64,000 nt of DNA. Source: BM003 sp963699835. Lineage in GTDB: Bacteria; Pseudomonadota; Gammaproteobacteria; Steroidobacterales; BM003. The stretch lies in NCBI GenBank assembly GCA_963699835.1, contig CAVOVJ010000013.1, positions 1-64,000 of the forward strand, in the 5' to 3' direction. The position numbers and the translations under genes are program-made. Below, piece after piece: positions 42,120 to 51,014 of this stretch (position 1 is its first letter; each line of letters begins with the position of its first letter). The notes beneath the pieces were generated by a model, which ran no database searches, was not told the origin of the DNA, and was given only the letters and a program-made list of their open reading frames with translations.

Positions 42120-42868
42120 TTCCGTGTCTGGATGTGCGCGACGGGCGCGTGGTGAAGGGTGTCCGCTTCCGCAACCATCGCGATATGGGCGACATCATCG
42201 AGCTGGCGCGGCGCTACCGCGAGGAGCAGGCGGACGAGCTCGTTTTTTACGATATTACCGCCAGCCCGCAGGGACGTTCGGTCGAGCATGACTGGGTCAG
42301 CCGCGTCGCGGCGGTCATCGACATCCCGTTCTGCGTGGCCGGTGGTATTCGTGACGTCCGTTCCGCCGAGGCGATTCTCAACGCCGGTGCGGACAAGATT
42401 TCGATTAATACGCCCGCGCTCGAAAACCCGGGGCTGATCGACGAGCTGGCGCAACGCTTTGGCTCGCAATGCGTGGTCGTCGGAATCGACAGCCGGGTCC
42501 GCGGCGGCGACTGGTTTGTGCATGCCAACACCGGTGATCCGGACGCGATGCGTCAGGAGCCGGTCGCGACCTTGCAGTGGGTTGACGAGGTCCAGTCCCG
42601 CGGCGCGGGAGAGATCGTTTTGAACTGCATGAGTCACGACGGGGTCCGCAGCGGCTACGATCTCGAGCAACTTCTGGCTGTGCGCCAGCGCTGTGGCGTA
42701 CCCTTGATCGCATCCGGTGGCGCCGGCGCAATGAACCACTTCGCCGACGTTTTTGCCACCTGCCGGGTCGACGCTGCGCTGGCGGCCACGGTATTTCACT
42801 CCGGCACGATTGCGATACCGGAGCTAAAGGCTTTTCTGCGCGGCGAAGGGATCGAGGTGAGGCAGTGA
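42101..42868 (+). CDS. hisF: Imidazole glycerol phosphate synthase, cyclase subunit, probable ATT start
   Basis: The conserved N-terminus (M)LAKRIVPCLDVRDGRVVKGV is present, but the codon where ATG should be is ATT (42101). No ATG, GTG or TTG lies between the preceding in-frame stop (42068) and 42134. Starting at GTG 42134 would delete the first strand and catalytic Asp11. GAGGAG at 42087-42092 is eight bases ahead of the ATT, an ideal ribosome site. The rest is standard HisF of about 255 residues: DELVFYDITASPQGR, VAGGIRDVRSAEAILNAGAD, ADKISINTPAL and GIDSRVRGGDWFVHANTG. It closes imidazole glycerol phosphate using ammonia from HisH. Confidence 0.9.
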   Translation: MLAKRIVPCLDVRDGRVVKGVRFRNHRDMGDIIELARRYREEQADELVFYDITASPQGRSVEHDWVSRVAAVIDIPFCVAGGIRDVRSAEAILNAGADKISINTPALENPGLIDELAQRFGSQCVVVGIDSRVRGGDWFVHANTGDPDAMRQEPVATLQWVDEVQSRGAGEIVLNCMSHDGVRSGYDLEQLLAVRQRCGVPLIASGGAGAMNHFADVFATCRVDAALAATVFHSGTIAIPELKAFLRGEGIEVRQ

Positions 42869-43500
42869 CAGCAATAGAGAATGACAACGATATTGAGGCG
42901 CTGGACTGGGACAAGGGCAGCGGGTTACTGCCGGCCATCGTGCAGGATGCCGCCGATGATCGGGTTCTGATGCTCGGCTTCGTCAGCCGTGAATCGCTAC
43001 AAAGCAGCCTGCATTTGAGCGAGGTCGTGTTTTTCAGCCGCAGCCGCGGTGAACTGTGGCGCAAGGGCGCAACCTCGGGAAACGTCCTGAACCTGGTGGC
43101 GATCCGGGCTGACTGCGATCGTGACACTGTGCTGATCCGGGCGCGCCCGGCCGGACCGGTCTGCCATTTGGGGACGGACACCTGTTTCGACGGCGACGAT
43201 CCATGCAAACCGCCCGCGCGCAATTTTCTCGCCCGTCTCGAGGGCGTAATTGCCGAGCGGGCGAACGCGCCGGTCGCGGAGAGCTACACTGCGCGACTGC
43301 TTGCCGACGGCGTCGGGCGTATCGCAAAAAAAGTCGGCGAAGAGGGCGTGGAAACCGCGCTCGCGGCAGTATCCGATCACGATGAAGCCCTGGTCGGCGA
43401 GGCCGCGGACCTGGTTTATCACCTGCTCGTACTGCTCAACGCCCGCGGTCTCGATCTTGCGAGTGTCGAGCGCGAACTCGAACGGCGCCATTCCGCCTGA
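42865..43500 (+). CDS. hisIE: Bifunctional phosphoribosyl-AMP cyclohydrolase / phosphoribosyl-ATP pyrophosphatase
   Basis: The protein has 211 residues, GTG start overlapping the hisF stop. The N-terminal HisI domain has VFFSRSRGELWRKGATSGNV and zinc/magnesium-binding DCDRDTVLIRARPAGPVCHL, GTDTCF. The C-terminal HisE domain has SYTARLLADGVGRIAKKVGE and EGVETALAAVSDHDEALVGE (MazG-like acidic metal site). It catalyses steps two and three and is the last gene of the operon. Confidence 0.96.
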   Translation: MTAIENDNDIEALDWDKGSGLLPAIVQDAADDRVLMLGFVSRESLQSSLHLSEVVFFSRSRGELWRKGATSGNVLNLVAIRADCDRDTVLIRARPAGPVCHLGTDTCFDGDDPCKPPARNFLARLEGVIAERANAPVAESYTARLLADGVGRIAKKVGEEGVETALAAVSDHDEALVGEAADLVYHLLVLLNARGLDLASVERELERRHSA

Positions 43501-43573
43501 CTCGCTGTGACATCGAGCGCTTGCCGCTGACACGCTATATCATACGGGCCACGTCAGGTCCGGAGCCTGCCCG

Positions 43574-45148
43574 TTGAGCCGTCGTTTTCTTAAATCCACG
43601 TCCGTCGTGAGCGGCATGACCCTGCTGTCGCGAGTACTCGGTCTCGCCCGCGATATCGTATTCGCGCGGTTGTTTGGCGCCGGCATCGTGATGGATGCGT
43701 TTTTTGTCGCGTTCAAAATCCCGAACCTGCTGCGGCGGTTTTTTGCCGAGGGCGCATTCTCGCAGGCATTCGTTCCGGTCTTCGCCGAATACAAGTCGAC
43801 GCGTACAAGGGCCGAGCTCACTGCACTGGCGGATCGAGTATCCGGCACGCTCGGTATTGGCCTGTTCGTCGTGACCCTGATCGGCGTTGTCACAGCACCG
43901 ATTCTCATCATGATTTTTGCGCCGGGGTTTCTTGGCCGGGGCGAACAATACGAACTTGCGACGGCGATGTTGCGGTTCACTTTCCCCTACATCCTGTTTA
44001 TCTCATTGACGGGTTTCGCCGGTGCGATGCTCAATAGTTTTGGCAAGTTCGCGGTGCCGGCCTTTACACCGGTGTTGCTAAACGTGGTGATGATTTCTGC
44101 AGCTATCTGGCTGGAGCCGTTGATGCCGCGACCGGGTCTGGGCCTGGCGCTTGGCGTATTCCTGGCCGGCCTGGTCCAGCTCTTTTTCCAGCTGCCTTTT
44201 CTGCGCGGGATCGGGATGCTTCCACGCCCGCGCTGGGGCTGGCGCGATAGCGGAGTACGCAAGGTCGGGCGGCTGATGCTGCCGGCGATTTTTGGCTCGT
44301 CTGTGGCCCAGATCAACATGTTGATCGATACGCTGATCGCGTCGTTCCTGGCGGCCGGCAGCATTACCTGGCTCTACTATGCCGATCGCATGATGGAATT
44401 TCCGCTCGGCGTCTTCGGTGTTGCACTGGCGACGGTGATTCTGCCGGGTCTGTCCGAGCAGCATGCGCAAAAGTCGCGCGGCGACTTCTCGGCAACGCTC
44501 GACTGGGCGCTGCGGCTCGTTGCCCTGATCGTGGTGCCCGCGGCGGTTGCGTTACTGGTGCTGGCGGCGCCGATTCTTGCGACGCTGTTTTTTGGCGGCC
44601 GGTTCGATGCCAACGATGTGGCAATGTCAGCGTTCAGCTTGCAGGCCTATTCGCTTGGTCTGCTCGGATTTTCGCTGGTCAAAGTGCTGGCGCCGGGCTA
44701 CTACTCGCGTCAGGAAATGCGGACCCCGGTGCGGATCGCGGTGATTGCCCTGCTGGTCAATATCGCCCTCAACCTGGTATTCGTCTACGCCATGATCGAG
44801 GCTGGATTCAGCGCACCGCATGCCGGGCTTGCGCTGGCGACGGCGCTGGCGGCGGCGCTCAACGCATTTCTTTTGTACCGCGGCCTGCGCACCGCCGGCG
44901 TGTATCGTCCCGGCGACGGCTGGTTGTGGCTGGTCATCCGGGTTGGCGTGGCCAGCGCGGCAATGGCGCTGGTGTTGTGGCACCTCGCCGGGCCAGCCAG
45001 TACCTGGCTGGAGTTGGCTCTGTCCGCGCGCATCGCCCGTCTTGCTTCGTGCATTGCCGCCGGCGGCGCTACCTATTTCGTGGTGCTTGCTGTGCTCGGC
45101 TTGCGGCCGCGGCATTTACGTGGGCATGCTCCGGGGCCTGACGTATAA
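43574..45148 (+). CDS. murJ: Lipid II flippase MurJ
   Basis: The protein has 524 residues from TTG, with about fourteen membrane helices and the MurJ/MviN opening: STSVVSGMTLLSRVLGLARD, FGAGIVMDAFFVAFKIPNLL and RRFFAEGAFSQAFVPVFAEY. It flips lipid II across the inner membrane for peptidoglycan synthesis. In Pseudomonas it sits next to rpsT; here the his operon precedes it. Confidence 0.95.
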   Translation: MSRRFLKSTSVVSGMTLLSRVLGLARDIVFARLFGAGIVMDAFFVAFKIPNLLRRFFAEGAFSQAFVPVFAEYKSTRTRAELTALADRVSGTLGIGLFVVTLIGVVTAPILIMIFAPGFLGRGEQYELATAMLRFTFPYILFISLTGFAGAMLNSFGKFAVPAFTPVLLNVVMISAAIWLEPLMPRPGLGLALGVFLAGLVQLFFQLPFLRGIGMLPRPRWGWRDSGVRKVGRLMLPAIFGSSVAQINMLIDTLIASFLAAGSITWLYYADRMMEFPLGVFGVALATVILPGLSEQHAQKSRGDFSATLDWALRLVALIVVPAAVALLVLAAPILATLFFGGRFDANDVAMSAFSLQAYSLGLLGFSLVKVLAPGYYSRQEMRTPVRIAVIALLVNIALNLVFVYAMIEAGFSAPHAGLALATALAAALNAFLLYRGLRTAGVYRPGDGWLWLVIRVGVASAAMALVLWHLAGPASTWLELALSARIARLASCIAAGGATYFVVLAVLGLRPRHLRGHAPGPDV

Positions 45149-45174
45149 TCGCCAGCTTTTTGCGGCCCGGGAAT

Positions 45175-46137
45175 ATGGAGCTGATTCGAGGGTTACACAA
45201 TTTGCGATCGCGCCATGCGGGATGCGTGGCGACAGTCGGAAACTTCGATGGTGTACATCTCGGACACCGCGCCGTTCTCGCGCGGCTCTTCGAGAAATCG
45301 GCCGCTTTTGCTTTCCCGTCGCTGGTCATGGTGTTCGAGCCGACGCCGCAGGAGTTTTTCGGTCGCGGCGAAGTGCCGCCCCGATTGACCCGCTTCCGGG
45401 AGAAATACGAGGCTCTCGCGGCTGCCGGTGTCGACCGCATGCTGTGTATACGCTTCGGCTCCGAATATTCGCAAATGCCGGCCGAGCAGTTCGTGTCGGG
45501 CTTGCTGGTCGAAGGGCTTGGGGTGCGCTACCTGGTGGTCGGTGACGATTTCAGATTCGGGCATGCCCGGCGTGGCGATTTCGAGATGCTCAAAGCCTGT
45601 GGCCGGCGCGACGGCTTCGAGGTAGAGAACACCCCGACATTCGAAGTTGACGGAGAGCGGGTAAGCAGTTCGCGAATCAGGCATTTGCTGCTTGGCGGGG
45701 AGATCGCTGCGGCCAACCGGTTGCTGGGGCGTCCCTATAGAATGTCTGGTCGGATTGTCCCGGGCCGGCGGCTCGGTCGCGAACTCGGTTATCCGACGGC
45801 CAACATCCGCCCGGGCCGGCGCGTGCTGGCGTTGCATGGTGTGTATGCAGTGCGCATCGAGGGCGACGGGCTGGAGGCGCGTGACGCGGTCGCGAGTATC
45901 GGTACCCGGCCTACTATCGACGGTGACACTGCACTTTTGGAAGTACATGTGTTCAACTTCGACGGCGATCTGTACGGTCAGCATGTGCATGTGGACTTTT
46001 TCGCCAAGTTGCGCGATGAGCGGCGTTTTGAATCGCTGCAGGCACTGACCGAGCAGATGGACCTGGACGCAGATGAGGCGCGGCAAATACTTGCCGCGCG
46101 GGCTGAGCAAGCCGAACCGATATCGAGGCAGAGATAA
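45175..46137 (+). CDS. ribF: Bifunctional riboflavin kinase / FMN adenylyltransferase
   Basis: ATG 45175 gives 320 residues. The FAD-synthetase half has VATVGNFDGVHLGHRAVLAR and VVGDDFRFGHARRGDFEMLK, then SSSRIRHLL. The riboflavin-kinase half has GRELGYPTANIRPGRRVLAL, HGVYAVRIEG and LEVHVFNFDGDLYG. It makes FMN and FAD. Two bases separate it from the ileS start. Confidence 0.96.
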   Translation: MELIRGLHNLRSRHAGCVATVGNFDGVHLGHRAVLARLFEKSAAFAFPSLVMVFEPTPQEFFGRGEVPPRLTRFREKYEALAAAGVDRMLCIRFGSEYSQMPAEQFVSGLLVEGLGVRYLVVGDDFRFGHARRGDFEMLKACGRRDGFEVENTPTFEVDGERVSSSRIRHLLLGGEIAAANRLLGRPYRMSGRIVPGRRLGRELGYPTANIRPGRRVLALHGVYAVRIEGDGLEARDAVASIGTRPTIDGDTALLEVHVFNFDGDLYGQHVHVDFFAKLRDERRFESLQALTEQMDLDADEARQILAARAEQAEPISRQR

Positions 46138-46138
46138 G

Positions 46139-48955
46139 GTGGCCGAATATAAGGATACGTTGAACCTTCCGCAGACAGGTTTTCCAATGCGGGCGAATCT
46201 CGCCAACCGCGAGCCGGCCATGCTCGAGGAGTGGTATCGGCAGGACCTGTATGGCCAGATTCGTGAGGCCTCGAGGGGCCGGCCGCGATTCGTGCTGCTG
46301 GATGGCCCGCCTTACGCCAATGGCGCGATCCATATCGGGCATGCGGTCAATAAAGTCCTTAAGGACATCATCGTCCGCTCCAGGACGCTGGCCGGCTTCG
46401 ATGCCCCGTATTTGCCCGGATGGGACTGCCATGGCCTCCCGATCGAACTTGTCGTGGAGAAGAAAAAGGGCAGAGTTGGCGCAAAGCTGGATGCCAGCGC
46501 GTTCCGGAAGGCCTGTCGCGAATATGCCGACAGGCAGGTCGAAGATCAGAAAAAGGATTTCAAGCGGCTCGGCGTACTGGGGCAATGGGACGACCCCTAC
46601 AAAACGATGCAGTTTCGCTACGAGGCGGAGCAGCTGCGTGCGTTTGCCCGAATCATCGAAAACGGACATATGTACAAGGGCTACAAGCCCGTCCATTGGT
46701 GCCTCGATTGCCGCTCGGCGCTGGCCGAGGCCGAAGTCGAATACGCCGATCGCACGTCGCCGGCTATCGATGTGCGGTTTCGGGTCGTCGACGAGGCCGC
46801 GCTGCTGCAATGTTTCGCAGATATCGAGGCCGAGGGTGCCGGCCCGATATCGGTAGTCATCTGGACGACGACCCCATGGACGCTCCCGGCCAACCAGGCT
46901 GTCGCGCTGAATGCCGGGCTGTCCTACGCGCTGGTCGAGGTCCATAGTGATGACGGGCCCGAGCGTCTTGTTATCGCCGAGGATTTACTGACAGAGGTGA
47001 TGGCGCGCTATGGCCGCGAGTCTTTCTCGCAACTTGGCCTGGTGTCTGGCCGGGCACTGGAATCGCTGCTCGTCCGGCATCCGTTTTACGATCGCGAAGT
47101 GCCGCTGATCCTCGGCGATCACGTGACGCTGGATGCAGGCACCGGCGCGGTTCATACCGCACCCGGCCATGGCCTCGAAGATTTCGCGGTGGGTCGCGAC
47201 TACGACCTTCCGGTGGAGAACCCGGTTGGACGCGATGGCCGATTTCTCCCCGATACGGAGATTTTTGCGGGCGAGCAGGTGTTCGAGGCGAATCAGAAAA
47301 TCGTCGACCTGCTGGCCGAGCGCGGCAGCCTGCTGCATCACGAAGCATTTGGCCACAGCTACCCGCATTGTTGGCGGCACAAATCGCCGGTTATTTTCCG
47401 TGCTACGCCGCAGTGGTTTATCGGTATGGACAGGCAGGGTCTGCGCGAGCGGGCGCTTGCTGCGATTGCCGATGTAAGCTGGGTCCCCGAGTGGGGCGAA
47501 CAGCGGATTCGGGCGATGGTAGAGGGCCGGCCTGACTGGTGTATTTCGCGACAGCGTACCTGGGGCGTGCCAATAGCGTTGTTTGTCGATCGCCAAAGCG
47601 GCGAACCGCATCCGGACAGTGTGGAAATACTCGAGCATGTCGCGCGCGTGGTCGAGCAGCGCGGGATCGACGCATGGTATGACCTGGATCCGGCGCAACT
47701 GCCGGTCTATATTTCCGGGCAATATGAGAAGGCTACCGACATTATGGACGTGTGGGTGGATTCGGGACTGGCGCATCACTGTGTCGGGGCGATGTTTCCG
47801 GCGGTTAGCGGAACCGCAGACCTCTATCTCGAAGGCTCGGACCAGCACCGAGGGTGGTTCCAGAGTTCGCTCCTCACAGCGGTTGCGATGCATGGCGCGG
47901 CGCCCTACCGCCAGGTGCTGACCCACGGTTTTACCGTCGACGAGCGCGGCCGCAAGATGTCAAAGTCGTTGGGTAACGTCATTGCACCGCAGAAAGTGGT
48001 CAACTCGCTCGGCGCCGACGTCCTGCGTCTATGGGTGGCGGCAACCGACTATCGCGGCGAGATCAGTGTCTCCGATGAAATTCTCAAGCGTGTTTCGGAT
48101 TCCTACCGGCGTATCCGCAATACCGCCCGATTCCTGCTCGGCAACCTGCACCAGTTCGATCCTGCCACTGACAGTGTGGCAGTGGAACAGATGCTGGCCC
48201 TGGACCGCTGGGCGCTGCAGCGGGCCGAAGCGCTGCATCAGAAAGTGACCGCTTCCTATGAGAGCTACGATTTTCATCAGATCTATCAGGGCATCCATAA
48301 TTTCTGCATCGTCGATCTGGGTGGTTTCTACCTCGACGTTTTGAAAGACAGGCTGTACACGACCCCGGCCCACGGGCACGCTCGCCTGTCGGCGCAAACA
48401 GCGATGTATCACATCGCCGAGGCGCTGGTCCGCTGGCTGGCGCCGATTCTGTGTTTTACCGCGGAGGAGATCTGGGCGGCGCTGCCCGGGAAGCGAGCGG
48501 CATCTGTAATGCTCGGGCAATGGCACCGGTTGCCGCACATCGCGGCGGGCGCGCACGATCTCGACTGGCCGAGAATCCTCGCGGTCCGCGAAGCGGTCGC
48601 CAAGGAGCTGGAGCGGCTGCGCGAAAACGCCGTTATAGGTTCCGCGCTGGAGGCCGACGTCACGCTTTTTTGCGACGGCGAGCTGCGCGCCGCGCTGGAT
48701 GCGCTGGGTGACGAACTTCGCTTCGTGCTGATTACCTCGGAGGCCAGGGTCTGTGCCGCCGCGGATCGTGATCCGGCGGCCGTTGCGGCCGAAACAATCG
48801 AAGGTCTTTGGATCGGGGCTGTGGCTTCATCGGCGCCCAAGTGTTCGCGTTGCTGGCATCGCCGCGCCGATGTCGGCAGCAACGCAGCCCATCCTGAAAT
48901 ATGTTGCCGCTGCGTCACCAATCTCGATGCCGGCGAGGTCCGGCATTTCGCATGA
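46139..48955 (+). CDS. ileS: Isoleucyl-tRNA synthetase
   Basis: GTG 46139 gives 938 residues. Class I signatures: HIGH at 65-68 (NGAIHIGHAVNKVLKD) and KMSKS near 605. WDCHGLPIELVVEKK is the IleRS-specific block. The C-terminal zinc finger has CSRCWHRRADVG and ICCRCVTNL. The editing domain is between. It overlaps lspA by ATGA, the classic ribF-ileS-lspA operon. Confidence 0.97.
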   Translation: MAEYKDTLNLPQTGFPMRANLANREPAMLEEWYRQDLYGQIREASRGRPRFVLLDGPPYANGAIHIGHAVNKVLKDIIVRSRTLAGFDAPYLPGWDCHGLPIELVVEKKKGRVGAKLDASAFRKACREYADRQVEDQKKDFKRLGVLGQWDDPYKTMQFRYEAEQLRAFARIIENGHMYKGYKPVHWCLDCRSALAEAEVEYADRTSPAIDVRFRVVDEAALLQCFADIEAEGAGPISVVIWTTTPWTLPANQAVALNAGLSYALVEVHSDDGPERLVIAEDLLTEVMARYGRESFSQLGLVSGRALESLLVRHPFYDREVPLILGDHVTLDAGTGAVHTAPGHGLEDFAVGRDYDLPVENPVGRDGRFLPDTEIFAGEQVFEANQKIVDLLAERGSLLHHEAFGHSYPHCWRHKSPVIFRATPQWFIGMDRQGLRERALAAIADVSWVPEWGEQRIRAMVEGRPDWCISRQRTWGVPIALFVDRQSGEPHPDSVEILEHVARVVEQRGIDAWYDLDPAQLPVYISGQYEKATDIMDVWVDSGLAHHCVGAMFPAVSGTADLYLEGSDQHRGWFQSSLLTAVAMHGAAPYRQVLTHGFTVDERGRKMSKSLGNVIAPQKVVNSLGADVLRLWVAATDYRGEISVSDEILKRVSDSYRRIRNTARFLLGNLHQFDPATDSVAVEQMLALDRWALQRAEALHQKVTASYESYDFHQIYQGIHNFCIVDLGGFYLDVLKDRLYTTPAHGHARLSAQTAMYHIAEALVRWLAPILCFTAEEIWAALPGKRAASVMLGQWHRLPHIAAGAHDLDWPRILAVREAVAKELERLRENAVIGSALEADVTLFCDGELRAALDALGDELRFVLITSEARVCAAADRDPAAVAAETIEGLWIGAVASSAPKCSRCWHRRADVGSNAAHPEICCRCVTNLDAGEVRHFA

Positions 48956-49467
48956 GCACCCCGATTCACAAGCATGGCGCGAGCCAGTGGTTATGGCTGT
49001 CGCTGCTGATCATCGTGGCCGACCAGGTCAGCAAATGGTGGATCCGTACACGCTTCGATCTCTATGAACGAATCGAGATCCTGCCGTGGCTGGATATCAC
49101 CCGCTTGCATAATACCGGTGCCGCGTTCAGTTTCCTCAGTGACGCCGGTGGCTGGCAGCGCTGGATGTTCATCGGTCTCGCGCTGGTCGTGACCCTGTTC
49201 ATAATGATCTGGCTGCGGCGTTTGCCGCGCACCGGACAGACCCTTCTGGCAATTGCGCTGGCGCTGATTGTTGGCGGAGCGCTTGGCAATGTCATCGACC
49301 GGGCAATGCTTGGTTATGTCGTCGATTTCATCAGCGTTCACCAAGGCACGTGGTATTTTCCGGCGTTTAACGTGGCAGATTCAGCGATCAGCGTCGGCGC
49401 CACGCTCCTGATCCTCGAGGCGCTGCTCGACGGGCGGCGCAAGGAACCGAAGTCCGAGTCCGCCTAG
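48952..49467 (+). CDS. lspA: Lipoprotein signal peptidase
   Basis: ATG 48952 overlaps the ileS stop, giving 171 residues with four membrane helices. Signature: VADQVSKWWIRTRF, LHNTGAAFSFLSDAGGWQRW, the catalytic Asp in GGALGNVIDR (near 116) and the second Asp in FNVADSAISVGA (near 141). It cleaves diacylglyceryl-modified prolipoproteins in the inner membrane. Confidence 0.96.
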   Translation: MSTPIHKHGASQWLWLSLLIIVADQVSKWWIRTRFDLYERIEILPWLDITRLHNTGAAFSFLSDAGGWQRWMFIGLALVVTLFIMIWLRRLPRTGQTLLAIALALIVGGALGNVIDRAMLGYVVDFISVHQGTWYFPAFNVADSAISVGATLLILEALLDGRRKEPKSESA

Positions 49468-49504
49468 GATTCGGGGCTTTCTCGGCAACGCAGGCACGCA
49501 GACT

Positions 49505-50473
49505 ATGAAAATCTTGTTGGCTAATCCGCGCGGGTTTTGCGCGGGCGTAGATCGCGCGATCGAGATCGTCGAGCGCGCGCTCGAGTTATTCGGTCCGCCC
49601 ATCTACGTACGACATGAAGTGGTCCACAATCGTTTCGTGGTTGACGGGCTGCGACGCAAAGGCGCCATTTTCGTCGATGAACTCCACGAGGTGCCCGATG
49701 ACGCCACGGTGATTTTTAGCGCTCATGGTGTGGCGCGCGCCATACAGACCGAAGCGCAACGGCGGCAACTGACTGTTTTCGACGCGACCTGTCCGCTGGT
49801 TACCAAAGTGCACATGGAAGTGACGCGTTACGCGCGCGAGGGCCGTGAGGTGGTGCTGATCGGTCATGCCGGCCACCCCGAAGTGGAGGGCACGATGGGT
49901 CAGTTTGACGCGGAACACGGCGGACGCATTGTGTTGGTCGAGTCGGTGGCAGATGTAGAAAACCTGGAGTTCGCGAGTCCGGGCCGAGTCGCATTCGTTA
50001 CACAAACGACTCTTTCAGTGGATGACACTGCGGCGATTGTCGATGCGCTGCGAGCCCGATTTCCTGCTTTGACCGGTCCACGCAAGGAAGATATTTGCTA
50101 TGCCACACAGAATCGCCAGGATGCGGTCAAGAAACTGGTGCTGAATGTCGACGTAATGCTGGTGGTGGGTTCGCGTACCAGCTCCAATTCGAATCGGCTG
50201 CGTGAAATTGCGGAAAAGGCCGGGATTCCCGGGCACCTGATCGACGGTCCGGAGGACTTGCGCGAGGAGTGGTTTAACGAATGCGTTGCGGTTGGCGTCA
50301 CCGCGGGCGCCTCAGCCCCCGAGCTATTGGTGCGTCAGGTCATCGAAAGACTACGCGAATGGGGGGGCGATCTCGCCGAGGAAGTTGCCGGGCGACCGGA
50401 ACAAGTGGTGTTTTCGTTGCCCAGGCTTCTGCGAAAAAATGACGCAGCCGTTAAGCCACGGACTGCGCAATAG
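49505..50473 (+). CDS. ispH: 4-hydroxy-3-methylbut-2-enyl diphosphate reductase
   Basis: The protein has 322 residues with the three iron-sulphur cysteines in context: ANPRGFCAGVDRAI (Cys12), FDATCPLVTKVH (near 96) and EDICYATQNRQ (near 198). HGVARAI and VGSRTSSNSNRLREIA complete the substrate pocket. It makes IPP and DMAPP in the MEP pathway. Here it directly follows lspA; fkpB, which often lies between them, is absent. Confidence 0.96.
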   Translation: MKILLANPRGFCAGVDRAIEIVERALELFGPPIYVRHEVVHNRFVVDGLRRKGAIFVDELHEVPDDATVIFSAHGVARAIQTEAQRRQLTVFDATCPLVTKVHMEVTRYAREGREVVLIGHAGHPEVEGTMGQFDAEHGGRIVLVESVADVENLEFASPGRVAFVTQTTLSVDDTAAIVDALRARFPALTGPRKEDICYATQNRQDAVKKLVLNVDVMLVVGSRTSSNSNRLREIAEKAGIPGHLIDGPEDLREEWFNECVAVGVTAGASAPELLVRQVIERLREWGGDLAEEVAGRPEQVVFSLPRLLRKNDAAVKPRTAQ

Positions 50474-50528
50474 TTGCCGGCCGATTACTCGTCGGCTGGC
50501 GGATCGGCAGGTTTGACACGCAAACGGC

Positions 50529-50963
50529 TTAGCGATTCCAGCACTCGGCGGTGCTATCGGCGCCGCCGCCGTTCAATGAGCTGCGAACGCCCGTCGCGGT
50601 GATCGTAAATGTCTGGCACGCCCCGTCCTGCAGTTGCGGACTCAGCGCCGCAGGCGCCGCAGTAACCGTGAAACCGACAGCATCGGCATTGACGACATTG
50701 AGCTGATAGTAGCCCTTCTCGGTACCGGCTATCCCCAGCCCCGCCGGCGGTGCAGCCGCGAGGTTGTTTGTGTAGGTGTTGTTCTGAGCGTAGAACTGTT
50801 CCTGTGCTGCGGCCAGTCGTAACAGCGTCGCCTTGGCATCGGCGCGGTTGGCGCGCAATACGTACTGGCGGTAACTCGGGAGAGCAAACGCGGCCAGTAT
50901 GCCGACGATCAAAACCACGACCATCAGCTCGATCAGGGTTACGCCAAGTATCTTTTTCTTCAT
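50529..50963 (-). CDS. pilE: Type IV minor pilin PilE
   Basis: The protein has 144 residues. A short basic leader, MKKKILG, is followed by the mature start VTLIELMVVVLIVGILAAFA, with the conserved Glu5, then YRQYVLRANRADAKATLLRL. Two C-terminal cysteines (GACQTF, AECWNR) fit the pilin disulfide loop. PilD should cleave after Gly. It is the last gene of the minus-strand minor-pilin operon. Confidence 0.9.
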   Translation of the reverse strand: MKKKILGVTLIELMVVVLIVGILAAFALPSYRQYVLRANRADAKATLLRLAAAQEQFYAQNNTYTNNLAAAPPAGLGIAGTEKGYYQLNVVNADAVGFTVTAAPAALSPQLQDGACQTFTITATGVRSSLNGGGADSTAECWNR

Positions 50964-51014
50964 GTTCGGTTGCTCCGGAGTAAAGCGGGCGCCACCGATG
51001 TGGCGCCCGCTTGC

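Noticed and set aside
45193..46221. Minus-strand open frame of 342 residues
   Set aside because: Antisense to ribF and the start of ileS.
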